Assembly: GCA_001898465.1 (NCBI GenBank)
Contig: MKTX01000007.1
Coordinates: 434,001 to 498,000 of the forward strand
DNA: 64,000 nt
Source of the DNA: Sphingobacteriales bacterium 39-19
Lineage (GTDB): Bacteria; Bacteroidota; Bacteroidia; Chitinophagales; Chitinophagaceae
Reading direction: 5' to 3'
In this document: in pieces, positions 28,244-38,035 of the stretch
Position numbering within the stretch: the first letter of the stretch is position 1
How the letters are laid out: the number at the start of each line of letters is the position of its first letter
Program-made: the position numbers and the translations under genes
The notes under the pieces: generated by a model
Seen by the model: the letters and a program-made list of their open reading frames with translations, nothing else
Told to the model about the DNA's origin: nothing
The model's database searches: none

Positions 28244-29437
28244 ATGCTTAGAAACAAAAAAATATTAATTGGAGTTTGCGGCAGTATAGCCGCTTATAAA
28301 ATTGCGGTACTGGTTCGTTTGCTGGTAAAGGAGGGCGCAACCGTAAAGATAATTATGACGCCAGCCGCTACCGCATTTGTAACACCTCTTACATTAAGTA
28401 CTTTAAGTAAAAACGAGGTACTATATAGCCTGGCTACCGATTCATCCTGGGCAAACCATGTATTGCTGGGTCGCTGGGCAGATGTGATGCTGATAGCGCC
28501 ACTGAGTTGTAATACACTTGCAAAAATGGCACATGGCTTATGTGATAATCTGCTTACTGCTGTTTATCTTTCTGCTACCTGTAAAGTGATGCTGGCACCT
28601 GCGATGGATGAAGATATGTGGCATCATGCAACTACAAAAGACAATATTGAAAAAGTAAAATCTTTTGGTAACCTGGTATTACCGGTGCATCATGGGGAGC
28701 TTGCCAGTGGCCTTACAGGCGAAGGCCGAATGGCCGAACCGGAAGAAATGATAACTTATTTGCAACAATATTTTCAGCAAAATAATTCGCTTGCCGGAAA
28801 AAAAGTGGTTATTACCGCAGGCCCTACTTATGAACCCATTGACCCGGTACGTTTTATTGGAAATCATTCTTCGGGCAAAATGGGAATGGCACTTGCTGAA
28901 GAATGCAGGAACAGGGGGGCTACTGTTTTGCTTATTCATGGTCCCGTGCAGCAAGCATTGCCCCCACACATGAAAACAATATCCGTACAAACAGCACAGC
29001 AAATGTATGATGCCTGTATGCAGGCTTTTGACCATACCGATATCTTTATAATGGCGGCTGCGGTAGCAGACTATGCCATTGCCGAAATTTCCGGAACAAA
29101 GATTAAAAAGCAGGAAAATGAATTGAGCTTAACCCTTCACAAAACCCCCGATATATTAAAGCAACTGGGTGCCCTGAAAAAGAATCACCAAATCCTGGTG
29201 GGTTTTGCCCTGGAAACAGATCATGAAAAAGAAAATGCCATAAAAAAGTTAAAGCTAAAAAATGCCGACTATATTATACTGAATTCTTTGCAGGATAAAG
29301 GTGCCGGCTTTGGGCACGACAGCAATAAAATAACTATTTTTGATAAAGCTGAAAATTGTTTTGAATTTGATCTTAAATCAAAAAAAGAAGTAGCCGCAGA
29401 TATTATAAATACCATTAGTAAAAAAATCCATGCATAA
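28244..29437 (+). CDS. coaBC: Bifunctional phosphopantothenoylcysteine decarboxylase / phosphopantothenate-cysteine ligase
   Basis: A 397-residue CoaBC fusion that makes 4'-phosphopantetheine for coenzyme A. The N-terminal flavoprotein (CoaC) domain has ILIGVCGSIAAYK at the start, the active-site His in SWANHVLLGRWAD near residue 67 and the APAMDEDMWHH substrate clamp near residue 125. The CoaB domain begins near residue 185 (VVITAGPTYEPIDPVRFIGN, key residues G-P-T-x-E-P-I-D-P-V-R) and includes AAAVADY near residue 268. The ATG sits immediately after a terminator T-run. Its end overlaps the porD start by 8 bp. Confidence 0.97.
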   Translation: MLRNKKILIGVCGSIAAYKIAVLVRLLVKEGATVKIIMTPAATAFVTPLTLSTLSKNEVLYSLATDSSWANHVLLGRWADVMLIAPLSCNTLAKMAHGLCDNLLTAVYLSATCKVMLAPAMDEDMWHHATTKDNIEKVKSFGNLVLPVHHGELASGLTGEGRMAEPEEMITYLQQYFQQNNSLAGKKVVITAGPTYEPIDPVRFIGNHSSGKMGMALAEECRNRGATVLLIHGPVQQALPPHMKTISVQTAQQMYDACMQAFDHTDIFIMAAAVADYAIAEISGTKIKKQENELSLTLHKTPDILKQLGALKKNHQILVGFALETDHEKENAIKKLKLKNADYIILNSLQDKGAGFGHDSNKITIFDKAENCFEFDLKSKKEVAADIINTISKKIHA

Positions 29438-30353
29438 ATTATTTTTATTTATTTTCTTACTTCCGTTTGTATGCTGCCAGGCATTGCAAGCCCAGGAATT
29501 AAATGCCCGGGTAACAGTTGTGGCTAACCAGGTGGGGCCCAATGTAAACAGGAGTACTTTTACCACCCTGCAAACTGCATTAAATAATTTTTTGAATAAT
29601 CGCAAATGGACCAATGATGTATTTGCACCATCAGAAAAAATTGATTGTAACTTTCTTTTAAATGTAGAAGCAACTTCTGATCAGAATATATATAATGCTT
29701 CTTTAACCATACAAGCCGCCAGGCCGGTTTTTAATACAGATTATTTATCTCCTATTATTAATTTTAAAGATGACAATATTAGTTTTAAGTACATAGAATT
29801 TCAGCAGTTGGAATTTAACGATAACCGGGTAAGTGGAATGGATCCACTGGTATCGAACTTAACCGCCGTAATGGCCTATTATGCATATATGATTTTGGGT
29901 TTTGATTATGATTCATTTTCATTGCGGGGGGGCGAACCTTTTTTTCAAAAAGCACAAAATGTGGTAAACAATGCACCCGATGGCAGAAGTATAACAGGCT
30001 GGAAAGCTTTTGATGGCGTACGAAACAGGTACTGGCTGGTAGAAAATATGCTGAACAGCAAGTACGCCGTAATGCATGATATTTATTATGAGTACTATCG
30101 CAAAGGCCTCGATAAAATGTATGAAGATGAAAATTTGGGGCGAGCCGCCATGTTGCAGGTGCTTAAAAAATTAGATACTTATAATTCCGATAATCCCAAT
30201 ACAATGATCAACCAATTTTTCTTTCAGGGTAAATCTACCGAACTGGTAAATATTTTTAAAAAAGCATTACCGCAAGATAAAGCTACGGCAAAAGATATTT
30301 TGCCCCGCATAGACATTACGAATGCTGCTAAATACCAGGATGCTTTAAAATGA
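29430..30353 (+). CDS. porD: PorD-like protein (DUF4835), type IX secretion associated
   Basis: A 307-residue secreted or periplasmic protein with a signal peptide (start MHKLFLFIFLLPFVCC, ending near ALQAQ, residue 21). It matches the DUF4835 family, which is named PorD in current annotation of type IX secretion systems and is normally encoded right after coaBC, as here. Recognisable segments are ELNARVTVVANQVG near residue 22, NFLLNVEATS near residue 73 and MAYYAYMILGFDYDSFS near residue 145. It overlaps coaBC by 8 bp and the next gene by 4 bp (ATGA). The mechanism of PorD is not well understood. Confidence 0.85.
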   Translation: MHKLFLFIFLLPFVCCQALQAQELNARVTVVANQVGPNVNRSTFTTLQTALNNFLNNRKWTNDVFAPSEKIDCNFLLNVEATSDQNIYNASLTIQAARPVFNTDYLSPIINFKDDNISFKYIEFQQLEFNDNRVSGMDPLVSNLTAVMAYYAYMILGFDYDSFSLRGGEPFFQKAQNVVNNAPDGRSITGWKAFDGVRNRYWLVENMLNSKYAVMHDIYYEYYRKGLDKMYEDENLGRAAMLQVLKKLDTYNSDNPNTMINQFFFQGKSTELVNIFKKALPQDKATAKDILPRIDITNAAKYQDALK

Positions 30354-30817
30354 GAAGCTTTTTCATTTTTATAAGTATTTTATTCCTTGTATCTTGTAAT
30401 GCTGATGCTCCACCGGCTGCTGTACTCTCAAAAGACAGCATGCAAGTGATTATGTGGGAAATGATACAAGCCGATGTTTATACCTACGAATTTGCAAAAG
30501 CAGATTCATTGCATAGCCGGGATGAACAAAGTATCCGCATGCAGCAGGCTATTTTTAATAAGCATCATATCAGTAAACAAAATTTTGATAAAAGTTATGA
30601 TTACTACACCCGGCATAGTAAATTAATGACCCAAATGCTGGATAGCATTACAGCACAATATAATCGCATCCCCGATACATCGTTACTGCCCCGGCGTATG
30701 ATGGATATAAAACCGGTGCAGGAGCCGCCCATACCGGGTTTGCCGGGTTTAAGAGATAGCTTAAAAAGACAAAAATTATTAAAAAAGAAAATTAAGATCG
30801 ATGAAAAAAACTTTTAA
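30350..30817 (+). CDS. DUF4296 lipoprotein
   Basis: A 155-residue lipoprotein with signal peptide and lipobox LVSC (Cys near residue 16). It resembles the DUF4296 family of Bacteroidota: an N-terminal helix with MWEMIQADVYT, then FNKHHISKQNFDKSYDYYTRH, where residues of the type H-x-I-x-x-x-x-F-x-x-S-x-x-Y-Y are the conserved core. The C-terminal third is proline- and lysine-rich and probably disordered. Its start overlaps porD (ATGA) and its end overlaps scoA by 17 bp. The function is unknown; the linkage with PorD suggests an envelope role. Confidence 0.72.
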   Translation: MRSFFIFISILFLVSCNADAPPAAVLSKDSMQVIMWEMIQADVYTYEFAKADSLHSRDEQSIRMQQAIFNKHHISKQNFDKSYDYYTRHSKLMTQMLDSITAQYNRIPDTSLLPRRMMDIKPVQEPPIPGLPGLRDSLKRQKLLKKKIKIDEKNF

Positions 30818-31505
30818 TAACGCAGCGGAAGCTACACAAGATATAAAAGACGGCGCTGTTATTATGTTGGGTGGTTTTGGCCTTTGCGGTATTCCCGAAA
30901 ACTGCATAGCCGCACTGGTAAAAAGCGGGGTAAAAGATATCACTTGCATTTCAAACAACGCCGGGGTAGATGACTTTGGCATTGGATTATTATTACAAAA
31001 AAGGCAGCTAAAAAAAATGATTGCTTCTTATGTAGGTGAAAATGCTGAATTTGAAAGGCAGTTATTAAGCGGAGAATTAGAGGTTGAATTGGTGCCACAG
31101 GGAACCCTGGCTACCCGCTGTATGGCCGCCGGGTATGGCATGCCGGCTATTTATACGCCGGCAGGCGTTGGTACCGAAGTTGCAGAACGAAAAGAAACCC
31201 GAAATTTTAATGGCAAAGATTATTTATTAGAATATGCTTTTAACTCTGACTTTGCACTTGTGAAAGCATGGAAAGGAGATACCGATGGCAACCTGGTGTA
31301 TAGGCATACGGCCCGTAACTTTAATCCGCTAATGGCCATGGCGGGTAAGATAACCATTGCAGAAGTAGAAGAATTGGTAGAGCCTGGAGAACTGGATCCC
31401 GATCATATTCATACACCGGGTATATATGTACACCGCATTTTTCAGGGTACGAATTATGAAAAAAGAATTGAACAGCGTACCGTTAATAAAAAACAGCAAG
31501 CCTGA
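30801..31505 (+). CDS. scoA: 3-oxoacid CoA-transferase subunit A
   Basis: A 234-residue alpha subunit of succinyl-CoA:3-ketoacid CoA-transferase (SCOT type). The CoA-binding motif GGFGLCGIPENCI lies near residue 24 and QGTLATRCMAAGYG near residue 99. Together with subunit B it moves CoA from succinyl-CoA to acetoacetate or a related acid. It begins within the end of the DUF4296 gene, so transcription may continue from the porD operon; the metabolic role is unrelated to that operon. Confidence 0.94.
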   Translation: MKKTFNNAAEATQDIKDGAVIMLGGFGLCGIPENCIAALVKSGVKDITCISNNAGVDDFGIGLLLQKRQLKKMIASYVGENAEFERQLLSGELEVELVPQGTLATRCMAAGYGMPAIYTPAGVGTEVAERKETRNFNGKDYLLEYAFNSDFALVKAWKGDTDGNLVYRHTARNFNPLMAMAGKITIAEVEELVEPGELDPDHIHTPGIYVHRIFQGTNYEKRIEQRTVNKKQQA

Positions 31506-31601
31506 TCGCTTGAGGTATGGATTTGTACAACAGGAGTGAATTGGAAAAGTGAAACCGGGATCAAAAGAAATTGATTTTAAAAATTTTAATGAAAATATTT
31601 T

Positions 31602-32261
31602 ATGGCATTAGATAAATTTCAAATAGCAAAAAGGATAGCCAAAGAATTACAAGATGGTTTTTATGTAAACCTGGGTATTGGAATTCCTACCCTGGTAGCT
31701 AATTATATACCTGCAGGCATTAAAGTAGTATTGCAAAGTGAAAACGGTTTATTGGGTATGGGCCCTTTTCCTGAAGAAGGGAAAGAAGACGCCGACTTAA
31801 TAAATGCCGGCAAACAAACGATAACCACATTGCCGGGATCGGCATTTTTTGATAGCGCCATGAGTTTCGGAATGATACGTTCAGGCAAGGTAGACCTTAC
31901 TGTACTGGGCGCTATGGAAGTAAGTGAAAATGGCGATATTGCCAATTGGAAAATCCCCGGGAAAATGGTGAAAGGAATGGGGGGAGCCATGGACCTGGTG
32001 GCTAGTGCAAAAAATATTATTGTAGCCATGATGCACACCAACCCGAAAGGGGAAAGCAAATTGTTGCCTGCCTGCAAACTCCCATTAACAGGTGTAAAAT
32101 GTGTGAAAAAAATAGTAAGCGACCTGGCGGTTATGGAAATAAAAGACGGCGCATTTCATTTATTGGAAAGAGCCCCCGGTGTATCGGTTGAAGAAATAAA
32201 ATTAAAAACGGCCGGCAAATTGGTTGTGGGGGGAGATATCCCGGAAATGCAGTTCTCATGA
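31602..32261 (+). CDS. scoB: 3-oxoacid CoA-transferase subunit B
   Basis: A 219-residue beta subunit. The catalytic glutamate, which forms the acyl-CoA thioester intermediate, is in [13 protein letters not shown] near residue 47. The [16 protein letters not shown] segment near residue 20 and the [15 protein letters not shown] segment near residue 128 are also typical. It lies 96 bp after scoA on the same strand. Confidence 0.95.
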   Translation: MALDKFQIAKRIAKELQDGFYVNLGIGIPTLVANYIPAGIKVVLQSENGLLGMGPFPEEGKEDADLINAGKQTITTLPGSAFFDSAMSFGMIRSGKVDLTVLGAMEVSENGDIANWKIPGKMVKGMGGAMDLVASAKNIIVAMMHTNPKGESKLLPACKLPLTGVKCVKKIVSDLAVMEIKDGAFHLLERAPGVSVEEIKLKTAGKLVVGGDIPEMQFS

Positions 32262-32382
32262 TCCGCCGGCATCTATACCGGGTTTAGCCCAATTTTACAG
32301 TACTAAAAGTCATCTTGGCAGTATTATCAATCAGCTCGCCAAATGGCATTTTATTTGAAACAGTTCAGAAAAAATTTGATTT

Positions 32383-34203
32383 ATGCAAAAAGGACAAATA
32401 AGGGTACAAACTGAGAACATTTTTCCCATAATTAAAAAATTCTTATATAGTGAACATGATATCTTTATCAGGGAACTGGTAAGTAATGCAGTAGATGCCT
32501 CACAAAAATTGAAAACCCTTTCTTCTATAGGAGAGGCCAAAGGAGATTTGGGTGATTTACGAATTGATGTAACTATTGATAAAGAAAAAGGAACCCTTAC
32601 CATTGCAGATAAAGGCATTGGCATGACGGCCGAGGAAGTTGATAAATATTTAAACCAGGTGGCTTTTAGTAGCGCCGAAGAATTTTTAGAAAAATACAAA
32701 GGCCAGTCAGAAGCCAATATCATTGGGCATTTTGGACTGGGATTTTACAGCGCTTTTATGGTAAGCGATAAAGTAGAAGTATTTACCAAAAGCTATAAAG
32801 AAAATTCATCAGCCGTTCGCTGGGAATGTGATGGCAGCCCTGAATTTATTATTGAAGAAACAGATAAGGCCGAGCGTGGAACGTCGATTGTAATGCATCT
32901 GAATGAAGACAGTAAAGAATTTTTGGAACCCTTTAAAGTAAAAGAAACACTGGATAAGTTTTGTAAATTTTTACCGGTGCCGGTTTTCTTTGAAGATAAG
33001 CAACTCAATAATACTTCCCCCGCCTGGACAAAAAAGCCATCTGAGTTAACGAAGGAAGATTATGAGAATTTTTATAAGGAATTATATCCTTTTAGTGAAA
33101 CTCCCTTATTTTGGATACACCTGAATGTTGACTATCCTTTTAACCTTACCGGGATATTATATTTTCCAAAAATTAAACAGAGTTACGAAATACAAAAAGA
33201 CAAAATACAGTTGTACAGTAACCAGGTTTTTGTAACAGATGAAGTGAAAGATATTGTACCCGAATTCCTGATGCTGTTACATGGTGTAATAGACAGCCCG
33301 GATATTCCTTTAAATGTAAGCCGGAGTTATTTACAGGGCGATCCAAATGTACGTAAGATAAATGCACATATTACAAAGAAAGTGGCTGATAAGCTGGAAG
33401 AAATATTCAATAAAGAACGTAACTCTTTTGAAGAAAAATGGGAAAGCCTGGGCTTATTTGTAAAGTATGGAATGATGACGGATGATAAATTCCTGGAAAA
33501 AGCATCCAGGTTCTTTGTTATGCAGGATGTGAATGGTAAGTTCTATACACTTGATGAATATAAACTGGCCACCGAAACCTTACAAAAAAACAAGGAGGGC
33601 AAACAGGTGATTCTTTATACTACAAATCCTGTACAGCAGGATGCGTATATTCAACATGCTTTGGCAAAAGGATTCCAGGTGGTAAAAATGGAAACCCTGG
33701 TAGATGCTGCTTTTATTAATAATATGGAAATGAAATGGGCCGATACGATATTTACCCGGGTAGATGCTGATATTGCTGATAACCTCATTGATAAATCAGA
33801 TACCGTAGAAAGTGTATTAAGCAAAGAGGATACTGAAAAACTAAAAAAACTTTTTGAACAACCCCAGGACAATTTGCATATTCAGGTAGAAATAAAAGGG
33901 TTAAACGAAACTGCCCCCCCGGTTACGGCTACACGGCCAGAGCAAATGCGAAGAATGAAAGACATGGCTGCCATAGGTGGCGGGATGGCATCTTTTTATG
34001 CACAAATGCCCGATGAAGTAACCCTTACCGTAAATGGAAACCACCCGGTGTATAAAAATATTTTAGCTTCCCCGAATGAAGAACAACAGGAAAAACTGGT
34101 TCAAAATCTGGCCGATTTAGCCTTGCTTTCTCAAGGATTGCTAACCGGAAAAAACCTTACCCGTTTCATAAACCGGAGTGTAGCTTTAATTGAGCAACAC
34201 TAA
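32383..34203 (+). CDS. htpG: Molecular chaperone HtpG (Hsp90)
   Basis: A 606-residue Hsp90. The GHKL ATPase domain shows ELVSNAVDASQKL near residue 30 (catalytic Glu and Mg-binding Asn), IADKGIGMTAEEV near residue 75 and IGHFGLGFYSAFMV near residue 116. The middle domain begins near residue 220 with the NVSRSYLQGD segment near residue 307 (catalytic-loop Arg). The C-terminal dimerisation domain is complete. The length is near the shorter end for the family, as usual in Bacteroidota. Confidence 0.97.
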   Translation: MQKGQIRVQTENIFPIIKKFLYSEHDIFIRELVSNAVDASQKLKTLSSIGEAKGDLGDLRIDVTIDKEKGTLTIADKGIGMTAEEVDKYLNQVAFSSAEEFLEKYKGQSEANIIGHFGLGFYSAFMVSDKVEVFTKSYKENSSAVRWECDGSPEFIIEETDKAERGTSIVMHLNEDSKEFLEPFKVKETLDKFCKFLPVPVFFEDKQLNNTSPAWTKKPSELTKEDYENFYKELYPFSETPLFWIHLNVDYPFNLTGILYFPKIKQSYEIQKDKIQLYSNQVFVTDEVKDIVPEFLMLLHGVIDSPDIPLNVSRSYLQGDPNVRKINAHITKKVADKLEEIFNKERNSFEEKWESLGLFVKYGMMTDDKFLEKASRFFVMQDVNGKFYTLDEYKLATETLQKNKEGKQVILYTTNPVQQDAYIQHALAKGFQVVKMETLVDAAFINNMEMKWADTIFTRVDADIADNLIDKSDTVESVLSKEDTEKLKKLFEQPQDNLHIQVEIKGLNETAPPVTATRPEQMRRMKDMAAIGGGMASFYAQMPDEVTLTVNGNHPVYKNILASPNEEQQEKLVQNLADLALLSQGLLTGKNLTRFINRSVALIEQH

Positions 34204-34225
34204 AAATAATAAGTAGAGAATTCTG

Positions 34226-34257
34226 GCTGCATTGATTTATTCATGGCAGCTTTTTTT
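34226..34257. terminator. Weak terminator hairpin after htpG
   Basis: GCTGC pairs with GCAGC around a 15-nt loop, followed by seven T residues. It lies between the convergent htpG and rfbD genes; the stem is short, so the call is tentative. Confidence 0.45.
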
Positions 34258-34261
34258 ATGC

Positions 34262-35128
34262 TTAGGCCTGCATTAAATGGATACATCGTTTTAATGCATC
34301 TTGCCATTCTGGAATTTGAATACCAAAAACCTCCTGTATTTTGCTTAGGTTAAATACGGAGTAATGGGGTCTGCGTGCCGGGGTGGGATACTCTTTTGTA
34401 GTAATAGGATTTACTATGCAGGAAGAAGATATATAATCTTTAATTTTTTGTGCAAATTCAAACCAACTGATCATTCCCCGGTTACTGTAATGATAAATGC
34501 CGGCCGTAAATTTTCCGGATGACAGGATGTGCATAATGGCCTCTGCCAGGTCAGCCGCATAAGTAGGAGCGCCCCATTGATCGCCTACCACAGCAATAGA
34601 TTCTTTTTGTTGCATTAACCGGATCATGGTCTTTACAAAATTAATTCCATAGGGGCTATACACCCAAGAAGTGCGGAGGATAATAGATTGCTGATGGAAT
34701 TGTTGCACAAGCTTTTCTCCTTCTAATTTTGTGAAGCCATAATAATTGAGCGGGTTTACCGGGTCTGTCTCTTTATAGGGTTCGTTACCGGTACCATTAA
34801 AAACATAATCCGTAGAAATATGAAATAATTTAACGCCATAATGCGCACAGGCTTTCGCAAGGTAACCGGCAGCCGTTGCATTTATTAAATAGGCTTTTTC
34901 TTTTTCTGTTTCTGCTTTATCTACCGCAGTATAGGCAGCACAATTAATACAGTAATCAAATGTATGTTTTAAAAAAAAAGGAGCTATATCTGCCTCCCGG
35001 TCGATAGCTAAGTTTTCTTTTGTTGTAAACAAAAACTGATGATTCGGAAATTTATTTTCCAGCATCCTAAACTCAGTGCCTAATTGGCCATTTGACCCCG
35101 TAATTAATATGCTTATTTTTTTATTCAA
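34262..35128 (-). CDS. rfbD: dTDP-4-dehydrorhamnose reductase
   Basis: A 288-residue extended-type SDR that reduces dTDP-4-keto-L-rhamnose to dTDP-L-rhamnose. It has the Rossmann motif ITGSNGQLGTEF at the start, STDYVFNGT near residue 106, and the catalytic YYGFTKLEGE (Y-x-x-x-K) near residue 130. The start is TTG at 35126-35128, overlapping the rfbC stop codon (TTGA); this fits the family N-terminus and suggests coupling. It is the last gene of the nucleotide-sugar operon. Confidence 0.93.
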   Translation of the reverse strand: MNKKISILITGSNGQLGTEFRMLENKFPNHQFLFTTKENLAIDREADIAPFFLKHTFDYCINCAAYTAVDKAETEKEKAYLINATAAGYLAKACAHYGVKLFHISTDYVFNGTGNEPYKETDPVNPLNYYGFTKLEGEKLVQQFHQQSIILRTSWVYSPYGINFVKTMIRLMQQKESIAVVGDQWGAPTYAADLAEAIMHILSSGKFTAGIYHYSNRGMISWFEFAQKIKDYISSSCIVNPITTKEYPTPARRPHYSVFNLSKIQEVFGIQIPEWQDALKRCIHLMQA

Positions 35129-35685
35129 GGAGTAAACTCGAAATTATTTTTACTATTTTCAAAACCCGGGTGCTGCAGATCTTTTTCTGAAATCACTTGT
35201 TTGTCCAGCGCTATTTTCCAGTCGATGGCCAGGGCGGGGTCATTAAACGCAATACCTGCTTCAGCTTGTTTATGATAAAATGTATCACATTTATAAAACA
35301 CTTCAGCAGTAGGCGATAATACAGAATACCCATGTGCAAAACCTTTTGGAACCAGCAATTGCTTATGATTTTCTGCAGACAGTTCTATGGAAAAAGTTTT
35401 ACCAAAAGTAGGAGAGCCTTTCCTGAGATCAAGCACAACATCCAGGATATTTCCTGAGAGCGCACGAATAAATTTTGTTTGCGCATAGGGGGGATGTTGA
35501 TAATGCAATCCCCGGATTACACCATAAGAAGATTTAGCCTGGTTGTCCTGAACAAATATAATATCAATACCCGATTGGAGGCAGGTTTGCTGGTTATAAC
35601 TTTCAAAAAAATAACCCCTGCTATCTATAAATACAGATGGTTCAAAAATTTTGAGACCCGGGAAGTCTGTGTCAATAAATGGCAT
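35125..35685 (-). CDS. rfbC: dTDP-4-dehydrorhamnose 3,5-epimerase
   Basis: A 186-residue cupin-fold epimerase. The catalytic His lies in GVIRGLHYQHPPYAQTK near residue 60 and the tyrosine region in PKGFAHGYSVLS near residue 116. The DVVLDLRKGSPTFGK segment near residue 83 is diagnostic. It acts just before RfbD. The earlier enzymes RfbA and RfbB are not in the window. Confidence 0.95.
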   Translation of the reverse strand: MPFIDTDFPGLKIFEPSVFIDSRGYFFESYNQQTCLQSGIDIIFVQDNQAKSSYGVIRGLHYQHPPYAQTKFIRALSGNILDVVLDLRKGSPTFGKTFSIELSAENHKQLLVPKGFAHGYSVLSPTAEVFYKCDTFYHKQAEAGIAFNDPALAIDWKIALDKQVISEKDLQHPGFENSKNNFEFTP

Positions 35686-35699
35686 AATAAAACAGGGGT

Positions 35700-36695
35700 T
35701 TATAAAGTGGCGCTATAGATTGATTTAAAATACGAAATGGTTTCCATAAGACCATCTTCAAATTTTTTAGTGGGCTGGTAGCCCAGGTTATTTTTCGCTA
35801 ATGAAATATCTGCCAAAGAATTTCTGATATCACCGGCACGGGGCTCCCGGTAAGTGGCTTCAAATTGACTGTTTAAAGCCTGTTGACATTTTACATACAA
35901 ATAATTTACCGAATAGTTTTCGCCTACAGCTACATTGTAAACTTTATTTAACGCTTCTTCATTTTGTGTAAGCATTCCTTTTATATTTACTTGTACGGCG
36001 TTTTCTACAAAAGTAAAGTCACGGGTTTGTTCCCCATCGCCATTAATATATACGGGTGTTTTTTGCATTATCCCTTTTACAAATAAAGGGATTACTGCTG
36101 CGTAAGGGCCATCGGGATCCTGGCGGGGGCCAAAAATATTGAAATAACGGAAGCCCATGATTTTGAGCCCATATACATCTGCAAAAACCTGGGCATACAG
36201 TTCACCTGTTTTTTTGGTAGCCGCATAAGGTGAAAGGCATTTGCCCACCCGGTCTTCCCGCTTGGGTAGCGTAGGCTCATCACCATATACGGATGATGAG
36301 GAAGCATATACAAATTGCGAGACTTTATTTTCTACGGCCGCCATCATCATATTTACAGTACCTCCTACATTTACCTCATTAAAATATAGAGGTTCTTTAA
36401 TAGAACGGGGTACAGAGCCCAATGCAGCCTGGTGGCTGACATATTGTATGTTTTTGCTGGCCGCCTTGCAGGTATCTATATTTCTTATATCACCTTCTAT
36501 AAATTCAAAGGCAGGGTATTGTTTTAAAATATCCAGGGTTTTAGTGAAACCATTCACCATATTATCTAATACCCTTACTTTAGCGGCATTGTTTTTTAAA
36601 AGATATTCTGCTATATGCCCTCCTATAAACCCGGCGCCCCCGGTAATTAAAAAACTACTGCCCGATAAATCTTTGGTATGAAAATCAAAACTCAT
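35700..36695 (-). CDS. UDP-N-acetylglucosamine 4-epimerase-like SDR (WbpP/TviC group)
   Basis: A 331-residue extended SDR. It has the NAD motif ITGGAGFIGGHIAEYLL near residue 18, the catalytic triad in ASSSSVYGD near residue 130 and SPYAATKKTGELYA near residue 155, and GFRYFNIFGPRQDPDGPYAAVIP near residue 180 (key residues R-Y-F-N-x-F-G-P-R-Q-D-P). The GPYAAVIP form and the adjacent WbpO-like dehydrogenase match the Vi-antigen/O-antigen pair that makes UDP-GalNAc uronic acid. A UDP-glucose/galactose epimerase role cannot be excluded. Confidence 0.82.
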   Translation of the reverse strand: MSFDFHTKDLSGSSFLITGGAGFIGGHIAEYLLKNNAAKVRVLDNMVNGFTKTLDILKQYPAFEFIEGDIRNIDTCKAASKNIQYVSHQAALGSVPRSIKEPLYFNEVNVGGTVNMMMAAVENKVSQFVYASSSSVYGDEPTLPKREDRVGKCLSPYAATKKTGELYAQVFADVYGLKIMGFRYFNIFGPRQDPDGPYAAVIPLFVKGIMQKTPVYINGDGEQTRDFTFVENAVQVNIKGMLTQNEEALNKVYNVAVGENYSVNYLYVKCQQALNSQFEATYREPRAGDIRNSLADISLAKNNLGYQPTKKFEDGLMETISYFKSIYSATL

Positions 36696-36713
36696 GATAT
36701 CAATATTGATGGC

Positions 36714-38003
36714 TTATAAACTCCAGTATGACCGGCTATTAATTTTATTTCTGTAAATTCCTTTTAAGTCTGCAATCAAGGCTACGGGTTTTGTAATAGA
36801 GGCAAAATAAGCATCATCCAAACTTTTATAAGCAGCATGAGGTACCGCTACAATTACTGCATCATAATCGCTTGCCTTGTTCCCAATAAGCCCAAAACCA
36901 TATTCATGTTTTAATTCTGCACTGTCTGCATGTGGGTCTGTAACATCTACATTTAAGGAAAAAGATTTTAATTCTTTTACCACATCTGCAATTTTACTAT
37001 TCCTGATATCACTTACATTTTCTTTGAAGGTAGCCCCCATTACCAATACTTTCGCCTCTTTGATGTTGCCGTTATTTTTAATAATAAATTGCAGCACTTT
37101 TTTGGCTACATAACCGGCCATACCATCATTAATTTCACGCCCAGCTAGTATTACCTGGCTATTATAACCCAATTGTTTACTCTTGTAAGTAAGATAGTAT
37201 GGATCTACGCCAATGCAATGCCCGCCTACCAGGCCGGGTTGAAAACGCAAAAAATTCCATTTGGTACCGGCCGCTTCCAATACTTCAAAAGTATTGATCC
37301 CCATTTTATCGAATATAATAGAGAGTTCATTCATTAATGCAATATTAAGGTCACGCTGTGTGTTCTCAATAATCTTGGCAGCCTCAGCTACTTTTATTGA
37401 AGATGCTTTATGTACACCTGCCTTTACTACCAGGCGATAAACATCAGCAATGGTTTGTAAACTTTCCGGGCAACATCCGCTTACCACTTTTACAATACTG
37501 CTTAGGGTATGTTCTTTGTCACCGGGATTTATTCTTTCCGGTGAATATCCCAATTTAAAATCTGTCACCGCTTTTAATCCTGATATATTTTCGATAATGG
37601 GTAAGCAATCTTCTTCGGTGCAACCGGGGTAAACGGTACTTTCAAAAACAACATAATCTCCTTTTTTTATTACTTTACCGATGGTTTCACTGGCTTTTTG
37701 GATGGGGCTTAAATCGGGTACATTATGTTCATCAACCGGGGTAGGCACGGCCACTATATAAAAATTAGCTTGTTTTAATACATCCAGGTTATGGGTAAAC
37801 TCAATGTCGCAATTTTCAAATGCCGAGGGTTCAAGCTCCTGGCTGGGATCTGTTTTTTGGCGCATCATTTCAATGCGCCCGGCATGAATATCAAAGCCGA
37901 TTACTTTTAATTTTTTTGAAAATTCCAGGGCAATCGGGAGCCCCACATAACCCAAACCGATTACGGCGAGTTTTTTATTTTTATCAATAAGGTCCTGGTA
38001 CAT
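36714..38003 (-). CDS. Nucleotide sugar dehydrogenase (WbpO/TviB type)
   Basis: A 429-residue UDP-sugar 6-dehydrogenase. It has the NAD motif VIGLGYVGLPIALEFSK near residue 15, VESTVYPGCTEEDCLP near residue 118, and the catalytic Cys in GLVGGHCIGVDPYYLTYK near residue 260. The last motif in the form GGHCIGVDPYYL is typical of UDP-GlcNAc/GalNAc dehydrogenases, in contrast to the UDP-glucose enzyme encoded two genes upstream. It likely makes a UDP-N-acetylhexosaminuronic acid for surface polysaccharide. Confidence 0.87.
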   Translation of the reverse strand: MYQDLIDKNKKLAVIGLGYVGLPIALEFSKKLKVIGFDIHAGRIEMMRQKTDPSQELEPSAFENCDIEFTHNLDVLKQANFYIVAVPTPVDEHNVPDLSPIQKASETIGKVIKKGDYVVFESTVYPGCTEEDCLPIIENISGLKAVTDFKLGYSPERINPGDKEHTLSSIVKVVSGCCPESLQTIADVYRLVVKAGVHKASSIKVAEAAKIIENTQRDLNIALMNELSIIFDKMGINTFEVLEAAGTKWNFLRFQPGLVGGHCIGVDPYYLTYKSKQLGYNSQVILAGREINDGMAGYVAKKVLQFIIKNNGNIKEAKVLVMGATFKENVSDIRNSKIADVVKELKSFSLNVDVTDPHADSAELKHEYGFGLIGNKASDYDAVIVAVPHAAYKSLDDAYFASITKPVALIADLKGIYRNKINSRSYWSL

Positions 38004-38035
38004 GTGTATGATTCTTTTCTTTAGGGATTAATCTT

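Noticed and set aside
35125..35128. Possible frameshift between rfbC and rfbD
   Set aside because: The two proteins are full length and the 4-bp TTGA overlap is a normal coupled start, with TTG as initiator.
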